37,422 bases of DNA from an uncultured Bacteroidota bacterium (GTDB lineage Bacteria > Bacteroidota > Bacteroidia > Chitinophagales > LD1): the NCBI GenBank assembly GCA_903889265.1, contig CAISWS010000431.1, forward strand, positions 1-37,422, in the 5' to 3' direction. The notes under the pieces are model-generated. The model made no database searches. It saw only the letters and a program-made list of their open reading frames with translations, and had not been told where the DNA came from. The translations under genes were made by a program, and so were the position numbers. Each line of letters starts with the position of its first letter. Position 1 is the stretch's first letter. Positions 28,692 to 37,422 of the stretch are shown piece after piece.

Positions 28692-28813
28692 TCCTCATCC
28701 TAAATCCTTCTCCGAGGGAGAAGGACTTTGAGCAGTTGCCCTTTTATGGTAAGTAGCGAAAAAATATGAGGACAGCGATAGAACCCTCTCCTTCGGAGAG
28801 GATAGGGTGAGGA
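28692..28813. repeat. MITE-like element with CCTCA[T/C]CC terminal inverted repeats
   Basis: Left TCCTCATCCTAAATCCTTCTCCGAGGGAGAAGG; right GAACCCTCTCCTTCGGAGAGGATAGGGTGAGGA, whose reverse complement TCCTCACCCTATCCTCTCCGAAGGAGAGGGTTC is homologous to the left arm. Confidence 0.65.
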
Positions 28814-28832
28814 GTATTGAAAACAAGCAACA

Positions 28833-29294
28833 ATGATTGACCAGAAGAAAATAAATATTCAGAATAAAAAGGCAGGGTTCGAGTTCGAGATAACAGACCG
28901 TTTTGAAGCGGGCATTGTTTTAAGGGGAAGTGAAATAAAATCTATCCGCAACGGCGGTGGCAGCATCAGCGAGGCGTTTTGTTTTATGCGAAATGATGAA
29001 TTGTTTATCAGGAACATGAATATACCTGAATACAGCCATGGCGCTTATGCTAACCATGTGCCCGATAGCCTACGTAAACTGTTGCTTACTAAAAAAGAGT
29101 TGAGCCGTATTGATGCCAAAATCCGCGAAAAAGGTTTGAGCGTTATACCACTCCGCCTGTTTATTAACGACCGTGGTTTTGCCAAAGTTGAAGTGGGCTT
29201 AGGCCGTGGTAAAAAGAAGTTTGATAAGCGCGAGAGTATTAAGGATAAAGATACCCAGCGGGAGATGGATAGGGCGATGAAGAAATATAAGTAG
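28833..29294 (+). CDS. smpB: SsrA-binding protein SmpB
   Basis: IQNKKAGFEFEITDRFEAGIVLRGSEIKSIRNGGGSISEAFCFMRNDELFIRNMNIPEY, KVEVGLGRGKKKFDKRESIKDKDTQREMDRAMKKYK. Confidence 0.97.
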   Translation: MIDQKKINIQNKKAGFEFEITDRFEAGIVLRGSEIKSIRNGGGSISEAFCFMRNDELFIRNMNIPEYSHGAYANHVPDSLRKLLLTKKELSRIDAKIREKGLSVIPLRLFINDRGFAKVEVGLGRGKKKFDKRESIKDKDTQREMDRAMKKYK

Positions 29295-29315
29295 TGGATT
29301 AAAAGACGGTTTTAA

Positions 29316-29924
29316 ATGCTCCGAAAATCGGTCATATCGGTTGTTCTGCTATTGGCAGTTTTTGTTGCCCAGGCACAGGTTTATCCGTTTGGGACTATGG
29401 TAAAAGAACCAGGTTGTGCAGATGTTTTTGTGCAACCGAAAAGAAATCCGTTCAAAATAATAAAAGAAGCATTAAGCAAACGACACATTGATACGGTAAT
29501 ATGTTATATGCATTATAATGCACAGGGTGACCTACGTTATAATCCTGACCTTGATTGGGGGATAATACTTTGGGTAAAAAACCATCAGTGCTTCGGAAGG
29601 CAAATTCAATTTAAGGAATATCTGCCGAAAATAACAAGGAAAACAAAGGTTAGGACACTTATCAGTTCTAAAATAAATTTAGGATATGATTTTGCTACCT
29701 CATTTAAAGGACAGGCGGAAAGCCAGAAGACTGAAGATGATAAAAAGAACCAGCTTGATGGAAATGATAAGTTCCGCAACGATGGAAGGTTATTATGCCA
29801 ATACGGAAGTGAAGTGCATTGTTTTGAAGGAGTAAATGAACGACTTGAATCCCTAAAGGCAGCTTTTTCAAAGCCACATACTCATAAGCATTTTTCGTGC
29901 GGTCCTATAAACAGAAGTCAATAA
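29316..29924 (+). CDS. Secreted hypothetical protein
   Basis: Signal peptide MLRKSVISVVLLLAVFVAQAQ; no recognised family; 202 aa, Lys-rich with C-terminal HTHKHFSCG. Confidence 0.55.
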   Translation: MLRKSVISVVLLLAVFVAQAQVYPFGTMVKEPGCADVFVQPKRNPFKIIKEALSKRHIDTVICYMHYNAQGDLRYNPDLDWGIILWVKNHQCFGRQIQFKEYLPKITRKTKVRTLISSKINLGYDFATSFKGQAESQKTEDDKKNQLDGNDKFRNDGRLLCQYGSEVHCFEGVNERLESLKAAFSKPHTHKHFSCGPINRSQ

Positions 29925-29930
29925 GGTTTT

Positions 29931-29964
29931 AGATTTTACAGCTTTGAAAAAAGCTGTAAAATCT
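29931..29964. terminator. Perfect 15-bp hairpin with GAAA loop between convergent genes
   Basis: AGATTTTACAGCTTT-GAAA-AAAGCTGTAAAATCT; flanking AAGGTTTTAG / CTAAAACaCCTT extend the symmetry. Located between the + hypothetical gene and - pcm. Confidence 0.6.
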
Positions 29965-29982
29965 GCGCACATGGCTAAAAGC

Positions 29983-30651
29983 CTAAAACACCTTCCCTTT
30001 CAACATAGGCACAAAGGCAAAAGCTTTGGCGGTTAAAACCTCCTCGCTATACTGTCCTTCAGCCTGTTTTGTAATGCGCAACATGGTGCAGTCAGATTCG
30101 TTACCGAAAGGTAAAACCATTTTGCCGCCGATGGCTAATTGCGGTAATAGTTTCTTAGGCAACTCCGGTACTGCGGCTGTAATAATAATTTTATCGTAGG
30201 GTGCATAGGATGGAACCCCTTCAAAGCCATCGCCAAAAAAACATTTTATATGGGTGTAGCCCAATTGCTCTAATAATGGCTTGGTGCGCTCAAAAAGTTT
30301 ACGGTGGCGTTCAATGCTGTATACTTTAGCGCCCATGGTTGCCAATACTGCTGCCTGGTAACCGCTACCGGTGCCAATTTCCAAAACCTTGTTTTTGGGG
30401 TTTATCTGTAAAGCTTCCGACTGAAAGGCTACTGTATAGGGCTGTGAAATAGTTTGTCCTTCGCCAATAGGGAATGCCTTATCTTCATAAGCATGGGTCT
30501 CAAAAAAAATGGAATCGTGGCCAAAAAATAAGTGGCGGGGAACAGTTTCAATAGCACTTAACACGTTTTTATCCGTAATCCCTTTATCTTTTAATTGCAG
30601 CGCCAATTCCTTGCGCAATCCTTTATGTCTGTAAGTATCTGTCTGGTCCAT
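29983..30651 (-). CDS. pcm: Protein-L-isoaspartate(D-aspartate) O-methyltransferase
   Basis: ETVPRHLFF, AFPIGEGQTISQPYTVAFQSEAL, VLEIGTGSGYQAAVLA, YDKIIITAAVPELPKKLLPQLAIGGKMVLPFG. Confidence 0.95.
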   Translation of the reverse strand: MDQTDTYRHKGLRKELALQLKDKGITDKNVLSAIETVPRHLFFGHDSIFFETHAYEDKAFPIGEGQTISQPYTVAFQSEALQINPKNKVLEIGTGSGYQAAVLATMGAKVYSIERHRKLFERTKPLLEQLGYTHIKCFFGDGFEGVPSYAPYDKIIITAAVPELPKKLLPQLAIGGKMVLPFGNESDCTMLRITKQAEGQYSEEVLTAKAFAFVPMLKGKVF

Positions 30652-30755
30652 TTATTACTCAAATTTTTCTTTCTACGTCCCTAAGCCGCCCTATGAAGTT
30701 GTCATATAAACCTTCATTTGAAAGATTGTAAAGTTAATGAAAAGAAAAATGCCAA

Positions 30756-30849
30756 CCTCATCCTAAATCTTCCGTATAAGGCCGGATGTACTTATTTCCG
30801 AAAGATATGGAGGGCTTTTAAACGCTCTCTTGCACCGGAAGGGATGAGG
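30756..30849. repeat. MITE-like element with CCTCATCC terminal inverted repeats
   Basis: Left CCTCATCCTAAATCTTCCG; right CCGGAAGGGATGAGG; same family as 28692-28813. Confidence 0.6.
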
Positions 30850-30887
30850 TCGCATTTTTTTATAGATTTACCGCATAAAATTCAGAA

Positions 30888-32291
30888 ATGAACAAAATCA
30901 AATTCGGAACCGACGGATGGAGGGCCATCATTGCAAAAGATTTTACAGTTGATAATGTAAAGCGTGTAGCCAAAGCAACTGCCGATTGGACTAAAAAGCA
31001 GGATGCTGATGCAAAAATTGTTTTGGGTTACGACTGCCGTTTTGGAGGTTACCTATTTTGTGAGGCTGCTATTAATGTTTTTTGCAGCAATGGCATAAAG
31101 GTTTTTTTTGATAAGCATTTTGTTACTACTCCAATGATATCACTGGCGGCCCGCGACCTGGGTTGCGAGGTGGGAGTAATTATTACAGCAAGCCATAACC
31201 CTCCATCTTATAACGGATACAAGTTAAAATCAAAAAATGGCGGACCGCTGATTCAGAAATATGTGAGTGAAGTGGAGGCACTGATTCCGGATAGCTGTGT
31301 AGTTGAAGATCTTTCGCTGGAGGAATGGGAACAAAAAGGGCTTTTGGAATTTGTTGACCTGGAGACCTTGTATTTTGCCCATGTATCCAACTACTTTGAC
31401 CTGGAAGCGTTGAATGAATCATCGGAGATGGTGGTTGCCTACGATGCCATGTATGGGGCAGGCCAGAATATTTTTCCGCGCATAATGCCGCATGCTGATT
31501 TTCTGCATTGTGAGTATAATCCTTCGTTTCATGGCCAGGCACCGGAGCCTATTGCTAAAAACCTGAAGGAACTTGAAAACTATTTAAAAGAAATGAAGCA
31601 TGTTGACCTCGGCTTTGCCACCGACGGCGATGCCGACAGAATAGGTTTATATAATGGCGCGGGAAAGTTTATTGACGCACACCATATTATCCTTATCCTG
31701 ATTCATATACTTCATAAATACAAAGAGCAGAGTGGAAAGGTAGTGATTGCATTTTCGGTATCAGATAAAATTAAAAAGCTGTGCGCTATTTATAACCTGC
31801 CGGTTGAGGTTACCAAAATAGGATTTAAGTACATCTGCGAGATTATTGAAAAAGGCGGCGTTTTGGTTGGCGGAGAAGAGAGCGGTGGCATAGCTGTGGC
31901 CGGGCATATTCCTGAACGCGATGGTATCTGGGATGGACTGGTTATTATTGAGCATCTGATAAAGCACGAACAGACTTTACAGGAGTTAATTGATGAGGTT
32001 TATGAATTGGTGGGCAAATTCTTCTATAACCGTAACGACCTGCACCTGAAAGAAGAACAAAAACTGAAGATCATAGAAAACTGCAAAAACGGGGTCTATA
32101 AAGAATTTGGTGGTATACCCGTAGCTAAAGTTGACGATCTGGATGGATATAAATTCTACCTGCAGGATGAAGAAACTGTACTGGTACGCGCAAGCGGTAC
32201 TGAACCCGTGCTGCGTATATACGCCGAAGCATCATCAGAAGAGCGGGTAGAAATTATTTTAGACCGGGTAAAGAAAACCTTGCTTGCTTAA
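30888..32291 (+). CDS. Phosphoglucomutase/phosphomannomutase family protein
   Basis: KFGTDGWRAIIAKDFT, GVIITASHNPPSYNGYKLKSKNGG (active-site Ser loop), GFATDGDADRIGLY (metal loop), GGEESGG, VRASGTEPVLRIYAEA. Confidence 0.95.
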   Translation: MNKIKFGTDGWRAIIAKDFTVDNVKRVAKATADWTKKQDADAKIVLGYDCRFGGYLFCEAAINVFCSNGIKVFFDKHFVTTPMISLAARDLGCEVGVIITASHNPPSYNGYKLKSKNGGPLIQKYVSEVEALIPDSCVVEDLSLEEWEQKGLLEFVDLETLYFAHVSNYFDLEALNESSEMVVAYDAMYGAGQNIFPRIMPHADFLHCEYNPSFHGQAPEPIAKNLKELENYLKEMKHVDLGFATDGDADRIGLYNGAGKFIDAHHIILILIHILHKYKEQSGKVVIAFSVSDKIKKLCAIYNLPVEVTKIGFKYICEIIEKGGVLVGGEESGGIAVAGHIPERDGIWDGLVIIEHLIKHEQTLQELIDEVYELVGKFFYNRNDLHLKEEQKLKIIENCKNGVYKEFGGIPVAKVDDLDGYKFYLQDEETVLVRASGTEPVLRIYAEASSEERVEIILDRVKKTLLA

Positions 32292-32295
32292 GCAC

Positions 32296-32946
32296 CTACA
32301 TAGCTTTTTTAACTACCAATAAATAGTGGTCGAAAAAGAATTCGTGTTTTAATAAAAGGGTAAGGGTGGTTTTCCAGCCTCCTGTTTCTGAAAAATCTGT
32401 GTATTCTCTGATGTCGTATTGATGAGGGTGAAGTATATCACCGGGTATCAGGCGGAATAAATATTTGAAAAAGGAATAGTTGTGGGCATCAATTGATAGC
32501 ACAATTACTCCACTAACACCACAAGCTTCTTTTAGCTTTTCAAAACCGCGTTCAATATCATGCACATGGTTAATGGCATTCATACAAAATACTACATCGT
32601 ATTTAATTCCATCAACCTCGAAATCCTCCAATCGTGATTTTAAGAAGCGCACAGAAGGGTAATCACTCTTTTTAAAAAAATGGGTTTGCTTTTCGTATTT
32701 GTCCAATAAAGGATCTATGGCTGTTGTTTTATTATCGGGCAGGGCAATAAAAATACCTGTAGGTCCGCAGCCCATATCAATAATGGTTTTTGATGCATCA
32801 ATTTTTACTTCAGCCGCAATTTTGCCCAGCAGTTTGTTCCAGTAATTTTTTTTCCATGCAAGGTAGCTGGCCTTGTCTTTACCCCGCAGGTATTGCCGCC
32901 ACCATCGTAACTCGAACCACTGTGCGATTTTCCAGCGTAAACTCAT
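32296..32946 (-). CDS. Class I SAM-dependent methyltransferase
   Basis: KTIIDMGCGPTGIFIAL, YDVVFCMNAINHVHDIERGFEKLKEACGVSGVIVLS; C-terminal FFFDHYLLVVKK. Confidence 0.8.
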   Translation of the reverse strand: MSLRWKIAQWFELRWWRQYLRGKDKASYLAWKKNYWNKLLGKIAAEVKIDASKTIIDMGCGPTGIFIALPDNKTTAIDPLLDKYEKQTHFFKKSDYPSVRFLKSRLEDFEVDGIKYDVVFCMNAINHVHDIERGFEKLKEACGVSGVIVLSIDAHNYSFFKYLFRLIPGDILHPHQYDIREYTDFSETGGWKTTLTLLLKHEFFFDHYLLVVKKAM

Positions 32947-33280
32947 CTTTTGGGTTGGTTGAAGCGGCAGTTGGTATTCATAGTTCCTTGTGAAAGCAAA
33001 AATGCCTTTTTATACCGGTATCACGATAAGCAAGGACTTTTTTATGTCAGTTAATTTAAGTTGAGCCAGGTTTTGCCAAATCATGAACCGTACCCCGTGC
33101 AACTACCAAGGATAATCTTAACTCTTTACGTAGCACCGTTTTCCGTATTTTTAGGGAAAAGTTGTATTTTCGGTTACTCTGAGATACTGACACCATCTTG
33201 GATCAATGAAAAATGATGGTTTACTGTGAAAACTATTTCCACGACCGGCTGCCCATGTTATACCCCCTAACCATTTAAAT

Positions 33281-36190
33281 ATGAAGAGATTTTTATCCGC
33301 CGTGGTTTTTATTTTATCTGCTGTGTTTACAGGAAAGGTGGAGGCGCAAGCATTCCCAAATCCGGCTTTGCTTTCAACCGGCCAGGGCGCTCAGGGCAGC
33401 CTTGACCCTATATGGCAGGTAAGTGGCTGGTATAATACACCCCCTAACCCCGGAAGTTTAACTTTTACCCCTGCTTTAATCAGTAATAATTGCGCACCAG
33501 GTTCGTGGGTTGACCCAACTACCCTGGCCCCGCCCGAAAACAACGGAAACTGGATTACCAATCCAAGCTATCCCTGCGCCACAAATACCAGTGCGGGCTA
33601 TATTGATTACAGGCTTACAGTAGTTTTGCCTCCTGCATGTAACGGGGAAAGTATTAGTGCCCCCGGTGCTTATACCCTGTACCTTTCAGGTTATGTAGAT
33701 AATGCCATAGCAGATGTATTTGTTAATACTACCAGTACCGGTACCAGCGGGGGCGGGTTTGCGGCAGGTTCACAATTAAATATGACTTTAACCGGCCCTT
33801 GGGTGCCAGGCGCTAATTACATCGATGTTTTAGTCTGGAACCAGCCAAACGGGGGGCAGCAGAATCCTTATGGCCTTTTGCTGGTAGCCAATAGCACCAC
33901 AACATATGCTAACGGATGCCCGCCTGAAATTAATGGTGACACAGTTATTTGCGCCGGAGCCAGTACTAAAATATGGGTGAATGAGACGGGTTACAGTTAT
34001 TTGTGGAGTAACGGAGCAACTACAGATACTATTACAATAAGCCCGGGTAGTACAACCAACTATTCGGTTATTGTTTATAACACATATGGATTCAGAGACA
34101 CTACTACTGTTAATGTAACGGTACATCCAACTCCGGTTATTCCGGTTAATCCGGCTGCACCTTCTATATGCATCGGTGGTCAGGCAAACCTGACAGCAGG
34201 CGGGGCGGTTAGCTATGTATGGAGTGATGCAGAAACAACATCGTCAATTACAGTTACTCCCGTTTCAACCATTACTTACACAGTAACCGGAACGGATGCT
34301 AATACCTGTACCGCTACCGGCACAAGCACGGTAACTGTAAACCCCTTACCGACTGCAACTATTAACCCGCCACAGATTCAGATTTGCGCGGGAACCAGTG
34401 CCACCTTAACCGGTGTTGGTGGGGTTGCTTATGTTTGGAGCAATGCTGCGACAACAGCTGCGGTAACAGTTTCGCCAAGTACCACGAGCCCTTATTTAGT
34501 TACCGCTACAGATATTCATGGCTGTTCCGCTACTGCCATAAGTACGGTAACTGTAAATCCTTTGCCGGTTGCAGTTATTACACCCCCGGCGGTGCAAATT
34601 TGCCTGGGTTTTAGTACCACGCTTACTGCCAGCGGTGGCTTAACTTATGCCTGGAGTGATGCCGAAACAACTGCTGCAATAACAGTTGCACCGGTTGCAA
34701 CAACTACATATGTCGTTACAACAACTGATGCAAATTTGTGCACGGCTTCAGCATCAGCGGTGGTAACGGTTAACAACCCGCCGGTGGTTTCAATTAATCC
34801 GGCAACTGTGCAAATTTGCCTTAATGGTAGTACCACGCTTACTGCCAGTGGTGGGGTGGGCTACCTTTGGAGCAATACCTCCACCACAAATACTATTACT
34901 GTTTCACCAACTGTTACAACCACCTATTCGGTTACGGCTACTGATGTGAATACCTGTGTTGACAGTGCTAAAAGCACAGTAACAGTAAACCCATTACCTG
35001 CGGCAGCTATTAATCCTGCAACTGCGCAGATTTGCGAGGGTGATAGTACCGCGCTGACTGCAAGCGGGGGAACAATTTATTTATGGAGTAATGCTGCAAG
35101 CGCAGCAACAATAACGATTGCCCCGATGGTAGCAACAACCTATAATGTTACAGTTACTGATGCCAATAGTTGTTCTGCCACAGCTTCGGTACCAGTTGCT
35201 GTTGATCCTTATATTACCGCTTCGGTTAGCCCAACCAATATAGATTGTAACGGAGCAGCGGATGGTAAAATTGATTTAACTGCTGCGGGCGGGCAAACAC
35301 CTTATGGTTATTTATGGAGTTCCAGTGCCACCACTCAAAACGTTAGCGGCCTGGCACCCGGAGGTTATTCTGTAATAGTAACTGATGCGCTGGGATGTTC
35401 GGCTTCGGCCAGTGCTGCCATTACTGAACCAACTGCGCTTCAGCTTACATCAGCAGTAACCAACCCTACGTGTCCTACCTTTGGTAATAATGGAAATATT
35501 TCAATCAGCGACACCGGCGGTGTTTTGCCATATCGGTATTTTTGGTCCGATAGCTCGGTAAGTGAAAGTTTAAATGGTATAGGCCCGGGCAATTATTCAT
35601 TAACCGTTACCGATGCCAATGGCTGTACTGCCGGTGCAAACTTTGCATTGGCTTACATTTATGACTTTTCAGTTCAGGCTTCAGCTGCCGCCACTATAAA
35701 GCTTGGCGAAAGCACCACCCTTGGTTATAGCATTACCGGTAATGCAGGCAATTATGTAAACTTCTGGAGCCCATCATTTGGCCTTAACTGCATTGATTGC
35801 GTGGCACCTGTGGCTCAACCCAATGCTACTACACTTTACTATATTGAAGTAAAGAACGATTCTGGTTGCGTTGCTACCGATACGGTTACTGTTACAGTTA
35901 TACCAGACTATGCCCTGTTTGTTCCCAACGTTTTTACCCCTAATGGCGATGGTAAAAATGATGAATTTAAGATATTCGGAAACCTGAGTGCATTAGAGTA
36001 TTTCAACGTGAGGATTTTTAACCGCATTGGAGAAATTGTGTTTGAAAGTAACGATGCAAATTTTGGCTGGGATGGAACCTACAAAGGTGTGATTCAGTTG
36101 TCCGGTGTGTTTGTATACGAGATGAAACTGGTATTTACGGATGGCCACAGTGATGGTATAAGAACAGGCACAATTACGCTGATGAGATAA
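33281..36190 (+). CDS. Large secreted repeat protein with Ig-like tandem repeats, SprB-like repeats and gliding-motility/T9SS type B C-terminal domain
   Basis: Signal peptide MKRFLSAVVFILSAVFTGKVEAQ; about five ~72-aa tandem repeats ending TVTVNPLP; SprB-like NIDCNGAADGKIDLTAAGGQTPYGYLWS..GLAPGGYSVIVTDALGC; C-terminal FVPNVFTPNGDGKNDEFKIFGN...VRIFNRIGEIVFES...WDGTYKG. Confidence 0.9.
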   Translation: MKRFLSAVVFILSAVFTGKVEAQAFPNPALLSTGQGAQGSLDPIWQVSGWYNTPPNPGSLTFTPALISNNCAPGSWVDPTTLAPPENNGNWITNPSYPCATNTSAGYIDYRLTVVLPPACNGESISAPGAYTLYLSGYVDNAIADVFVNTTSTGTSGGGFAAGSQLNMTLTGPWVPGANYIDVLVWNQPNGGQQNPYGLLLVANSTTTYANGCPPEINGDTVICAGASTKIWVNETGYSYLWSNGATTDTITISPGSTTNYSVIVYNTYGFRDTTTVNVTVHPTPVIPVNPAAPSICIGGQANLTAGGAVSYVWSDAETTSSITVTPVSTITYTVTGTDANTCTATGTSTVTVNPLPTATINPPQIQICAGTSATLTGVGGVAYVWSNAATTAAVTVSPSTTSPYLVTATDIHGCSATAISTVTVNPLPVAVITPPAVQICLGFSTTLTASGGLTYAWSDAETTAAITVAPVATTTYVVTTTDANLCTASASAVVTVNNPPVVSINPATVQICLNGSTTLTASGGVGYLWSNTSTTNTITVSPTVTTTYSVTATDVNTCVDSAKSTVTVNPLPAAAINPATAQICEGDSTALTASGGTIYLWSNAASAATITIAPMVATTYNVTVTDANSCSATASVPVAVDPYITASVSPTNIDCNGAADGKIDLTAAGGQTPYGYLWSSSATTQNVSGLAPGGYSVIVTDALGCSASASAAITEPTALQLTSAVTNPTCPTFGNNGNISISDTGGVLPYRYFWSDSSVSESLNGIGPGNYSLTVTDANGCTAGANFALAYIYDFSVQASAAATIKLGESTTLGYSITGNAGNYVNFWSPSFGLNCIDCVAPVAQPNATTLYYIEVKNDSGCVATDTVTVTVIPDYALFVPNVFTPNGDGKNDEFKIFGNLSALEYFNVRIFNRIGEIVFESNDANFGWDGTYKGVIQLSGVFVYEMKLVFTDGHSDGIRTGTITLMR
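34129..35209 (+). repeat. Tandem ~213-216-bp coding repeats (5 units)
   Basis: Repeated ...P-x-x-x-I-N/T-P-x-x-x-Q-I-C-x-G-x-S/T-x-x-L-T-A-S-G-G-x-x-Y-x-W-S... ; near-identical DNA blocks such as GTGCAAATTTGCCT...AGTACCACGCTTACTGCCAG[C/T]GGTGG in units 3 and 4. Confidence 0.85.
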
Positions 36191-36494
36191 ACTCTTACAT
36201 TTTATCCGGGCGTGCCCCGGCCAAGCGGCTTAAAATTAAATTCAAATGTAGTTTAACACAAAGTGCACAAAGGGAAATGCCAATACAAAGGCCATAAAGG
36301 ATTTTATTTTTGTTGTGCTTGGTTTTAACAGGTGCCTATTTAAGTTAAACAACTTCAAGCGCTAAGATTTTTCTTGCTTCTAAGATCTTGGTTCTCTCTT
36401 TGGCTATCCACAATTATTCCCCAAATTTCCACAATCTCCTAAAGTGTCAAAAAAATAGTGCGTCCATAAAATTAAACGTATATTTTCGCCTACG

Positions 36495-36930
36495 GCTGCA
36501 TGCTGTTCTATCGTTCTTCATTTAATGAGGGAAGGAAAGTCCGGACAATACAGAGCACCGTATCCCGATAACTTCGGGACATTTGTTAAGGAATTAACAG
36601 AGCGAGACAGTGCCACAGAAAATAACCGCCAGCCCGGCCCTTAAATCCCCGAAAGGGACTTTAAAGCCGGTAGGGTAAGGGTGAAAAAGTGAGGTAAGAG
36701 CTCACGGTTTCTCAATGGAAGTTGAGATTGGGGCAAACCTTGCGGATTGAAAGCCCACGTATATCTGTCCTAAAGCGCTGCTCGCGCGATGGCCCGGCTT
36801 CGGCAGGGCAAGGCAGAGGGGTTGAGCGTAACAGGTGCCGGGCAACCGGTATCGCAGATAAATGATAGATGTCCTGCAACACCGGTAACGGGTTTGCAGG
36901 AAACAGAATCCGGCTTACAGGCAGGCAGCT
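36495..36930 (+). ncRNA. rnpB: RNase P RNA (bacterial type A-like)
   Basis: GAGGGAAGGAAAGTCCGGACAATACAGAGCACCG, GGTAAGGGTGAAAAAGTGAGGTAAGAGCTCACGG, GGCAAACC, and 3' ACAGAATCCGGCTTACAGGCAGGC; GCTGC/GCAGC ends pair, then a T8 tract. Ends approximate. Confidence 0.93.
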
Positions 36931-36991
36931 TTTTTTTGAAGACACACACAATCCATAAACCCGGCCCCGTGGCCGAAAAACATTTTAGCTT

Positions 36992-37422
36992 ATGCCAAAC
37001 GTTCTTGTAGCAGACGACGAAAAAAGCATCCGCAAAACCCTGCGTGAGATACTTGAATACGAAGGGTATAAAGTAGATGAAGCCGAAGACGGCGCCAAGG
37101 CTTTTGAAATGCTGAAAGACGGCGCTTATGACTGCGCCCTGCTGGACATTAAAATGCCTAAAATGGATGGCATGGAAGTGCTTGAAAAATTAGCGGGCAC
37201 AGATGCAGGTACTCCGATTATAATGATATCAGGCCACGGCAGCGTTGAAAATGCTGTTGAGGCCGTGAAAAAAGGGGCCTATGATTTTATCAGCAAGCCA
37301 CCTGATTTAAACCGCCTTTTGATAACCGTGCGCAATGCACTTGAAAAATCAACACTGGTTACGGAAACCAAGGTGCTGAAAAGAAAGGCAGGAAAAACGC
37401 GTGAAATTATTGGCGATTCGCC
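36992..37422 (+). CDS. Response regulator, likely NtrC-type sigma-54-dependent activator (N-terminal part, truncated by window end)
   Basis: MPNVLVADDEKSIRKTLREILEYEGYKVDEAEDGAKAFEML...DCALLDIKMPKMDGMEVLEKL...PIIMISGHGSVENAVEAVKKGAYDFISKPPDLNRLLITVRNALEK...KRKAGKTREIIGDS; not in the ORF track because it runs off the end. Confidence 0.88.
   Translation, partial: MPNVLVADDEKSIRKTLREILEYEGYKVDEAEDGAKAFEMLKDGAYDCALLDIKMPKMDGMEVLEKLAGTDAGTPIIMISGHGSVENAVEAVKKGAYDFISKPPDLNRLLITVRNALEKSTLVTETKVLKRKAGKTREIIGDS

Noticed and set aside
34129-35209. Possible CRISPR-like periodic repeat
   Set aside because: Period of ~215 bp, in frame, encoding Ig-like protein units; not CRISPR.
36712-37010. ORFs 36712-36951 (-) and 36789-37010 (+)
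   Set aside because: Both overlap the RNase P RNA; the latter also reads out of frame into the response regulator.

Overview
This 37.4 kb window is a gene-dense chromosomal segment of a Bacteroidota genome. The assignment rests on a TTTG/TAnnTTTG-type promoter, a gliding/T9SS type B C-terminal domain, and the overall gene repertoire. In order it contains: an SdpR-like ArsR regulator and SdpI homolog behind a promoter/operator palindrome; a secreted-type MsrB; a minus-strand RND efflux trio with a PepSY-like protein and a small secreted His-rich protein; a YncE-like beta-propeller; several uncharacterised membrane proteins; and a translationally coupled three-gene cluster (TPR/outer-membrane protein, processive GT2, membrane-anchored GH26-like hydrolase) that looks like a compact synthase-dependent exopolysaccharide locus. 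These are followed by a TPP riboswitch and thiSCDEGHF thiamine operon with a convergent divergent ThiE/TenI paralog, and a DtxR/MntR regulator with an SGNH hydrolase divergent from an Nramp-USP fusion with a DtxR-like operator between them. The remainder is smpB, an orphan secreted protein, pcm, a phosphohexomutase, a methyltransferase, a large repeat-rich T9SS surface protein, RNase P RNA (rnpB), and the start of an NtrC-type response regulator cut by the window end. Dispersed intergenic elements with CCTCATCC-type terminal inverted repeats are also present. No CRISPR array, tRNA, rRNA, transposase or phage gene was seen. The best candidates for something under-described are the GT2/GH26/TPR locus, the divergent ThiE/TenI paralog, and the MITE-like repeats. 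All assignments come from reading the sequence; no database search was run.
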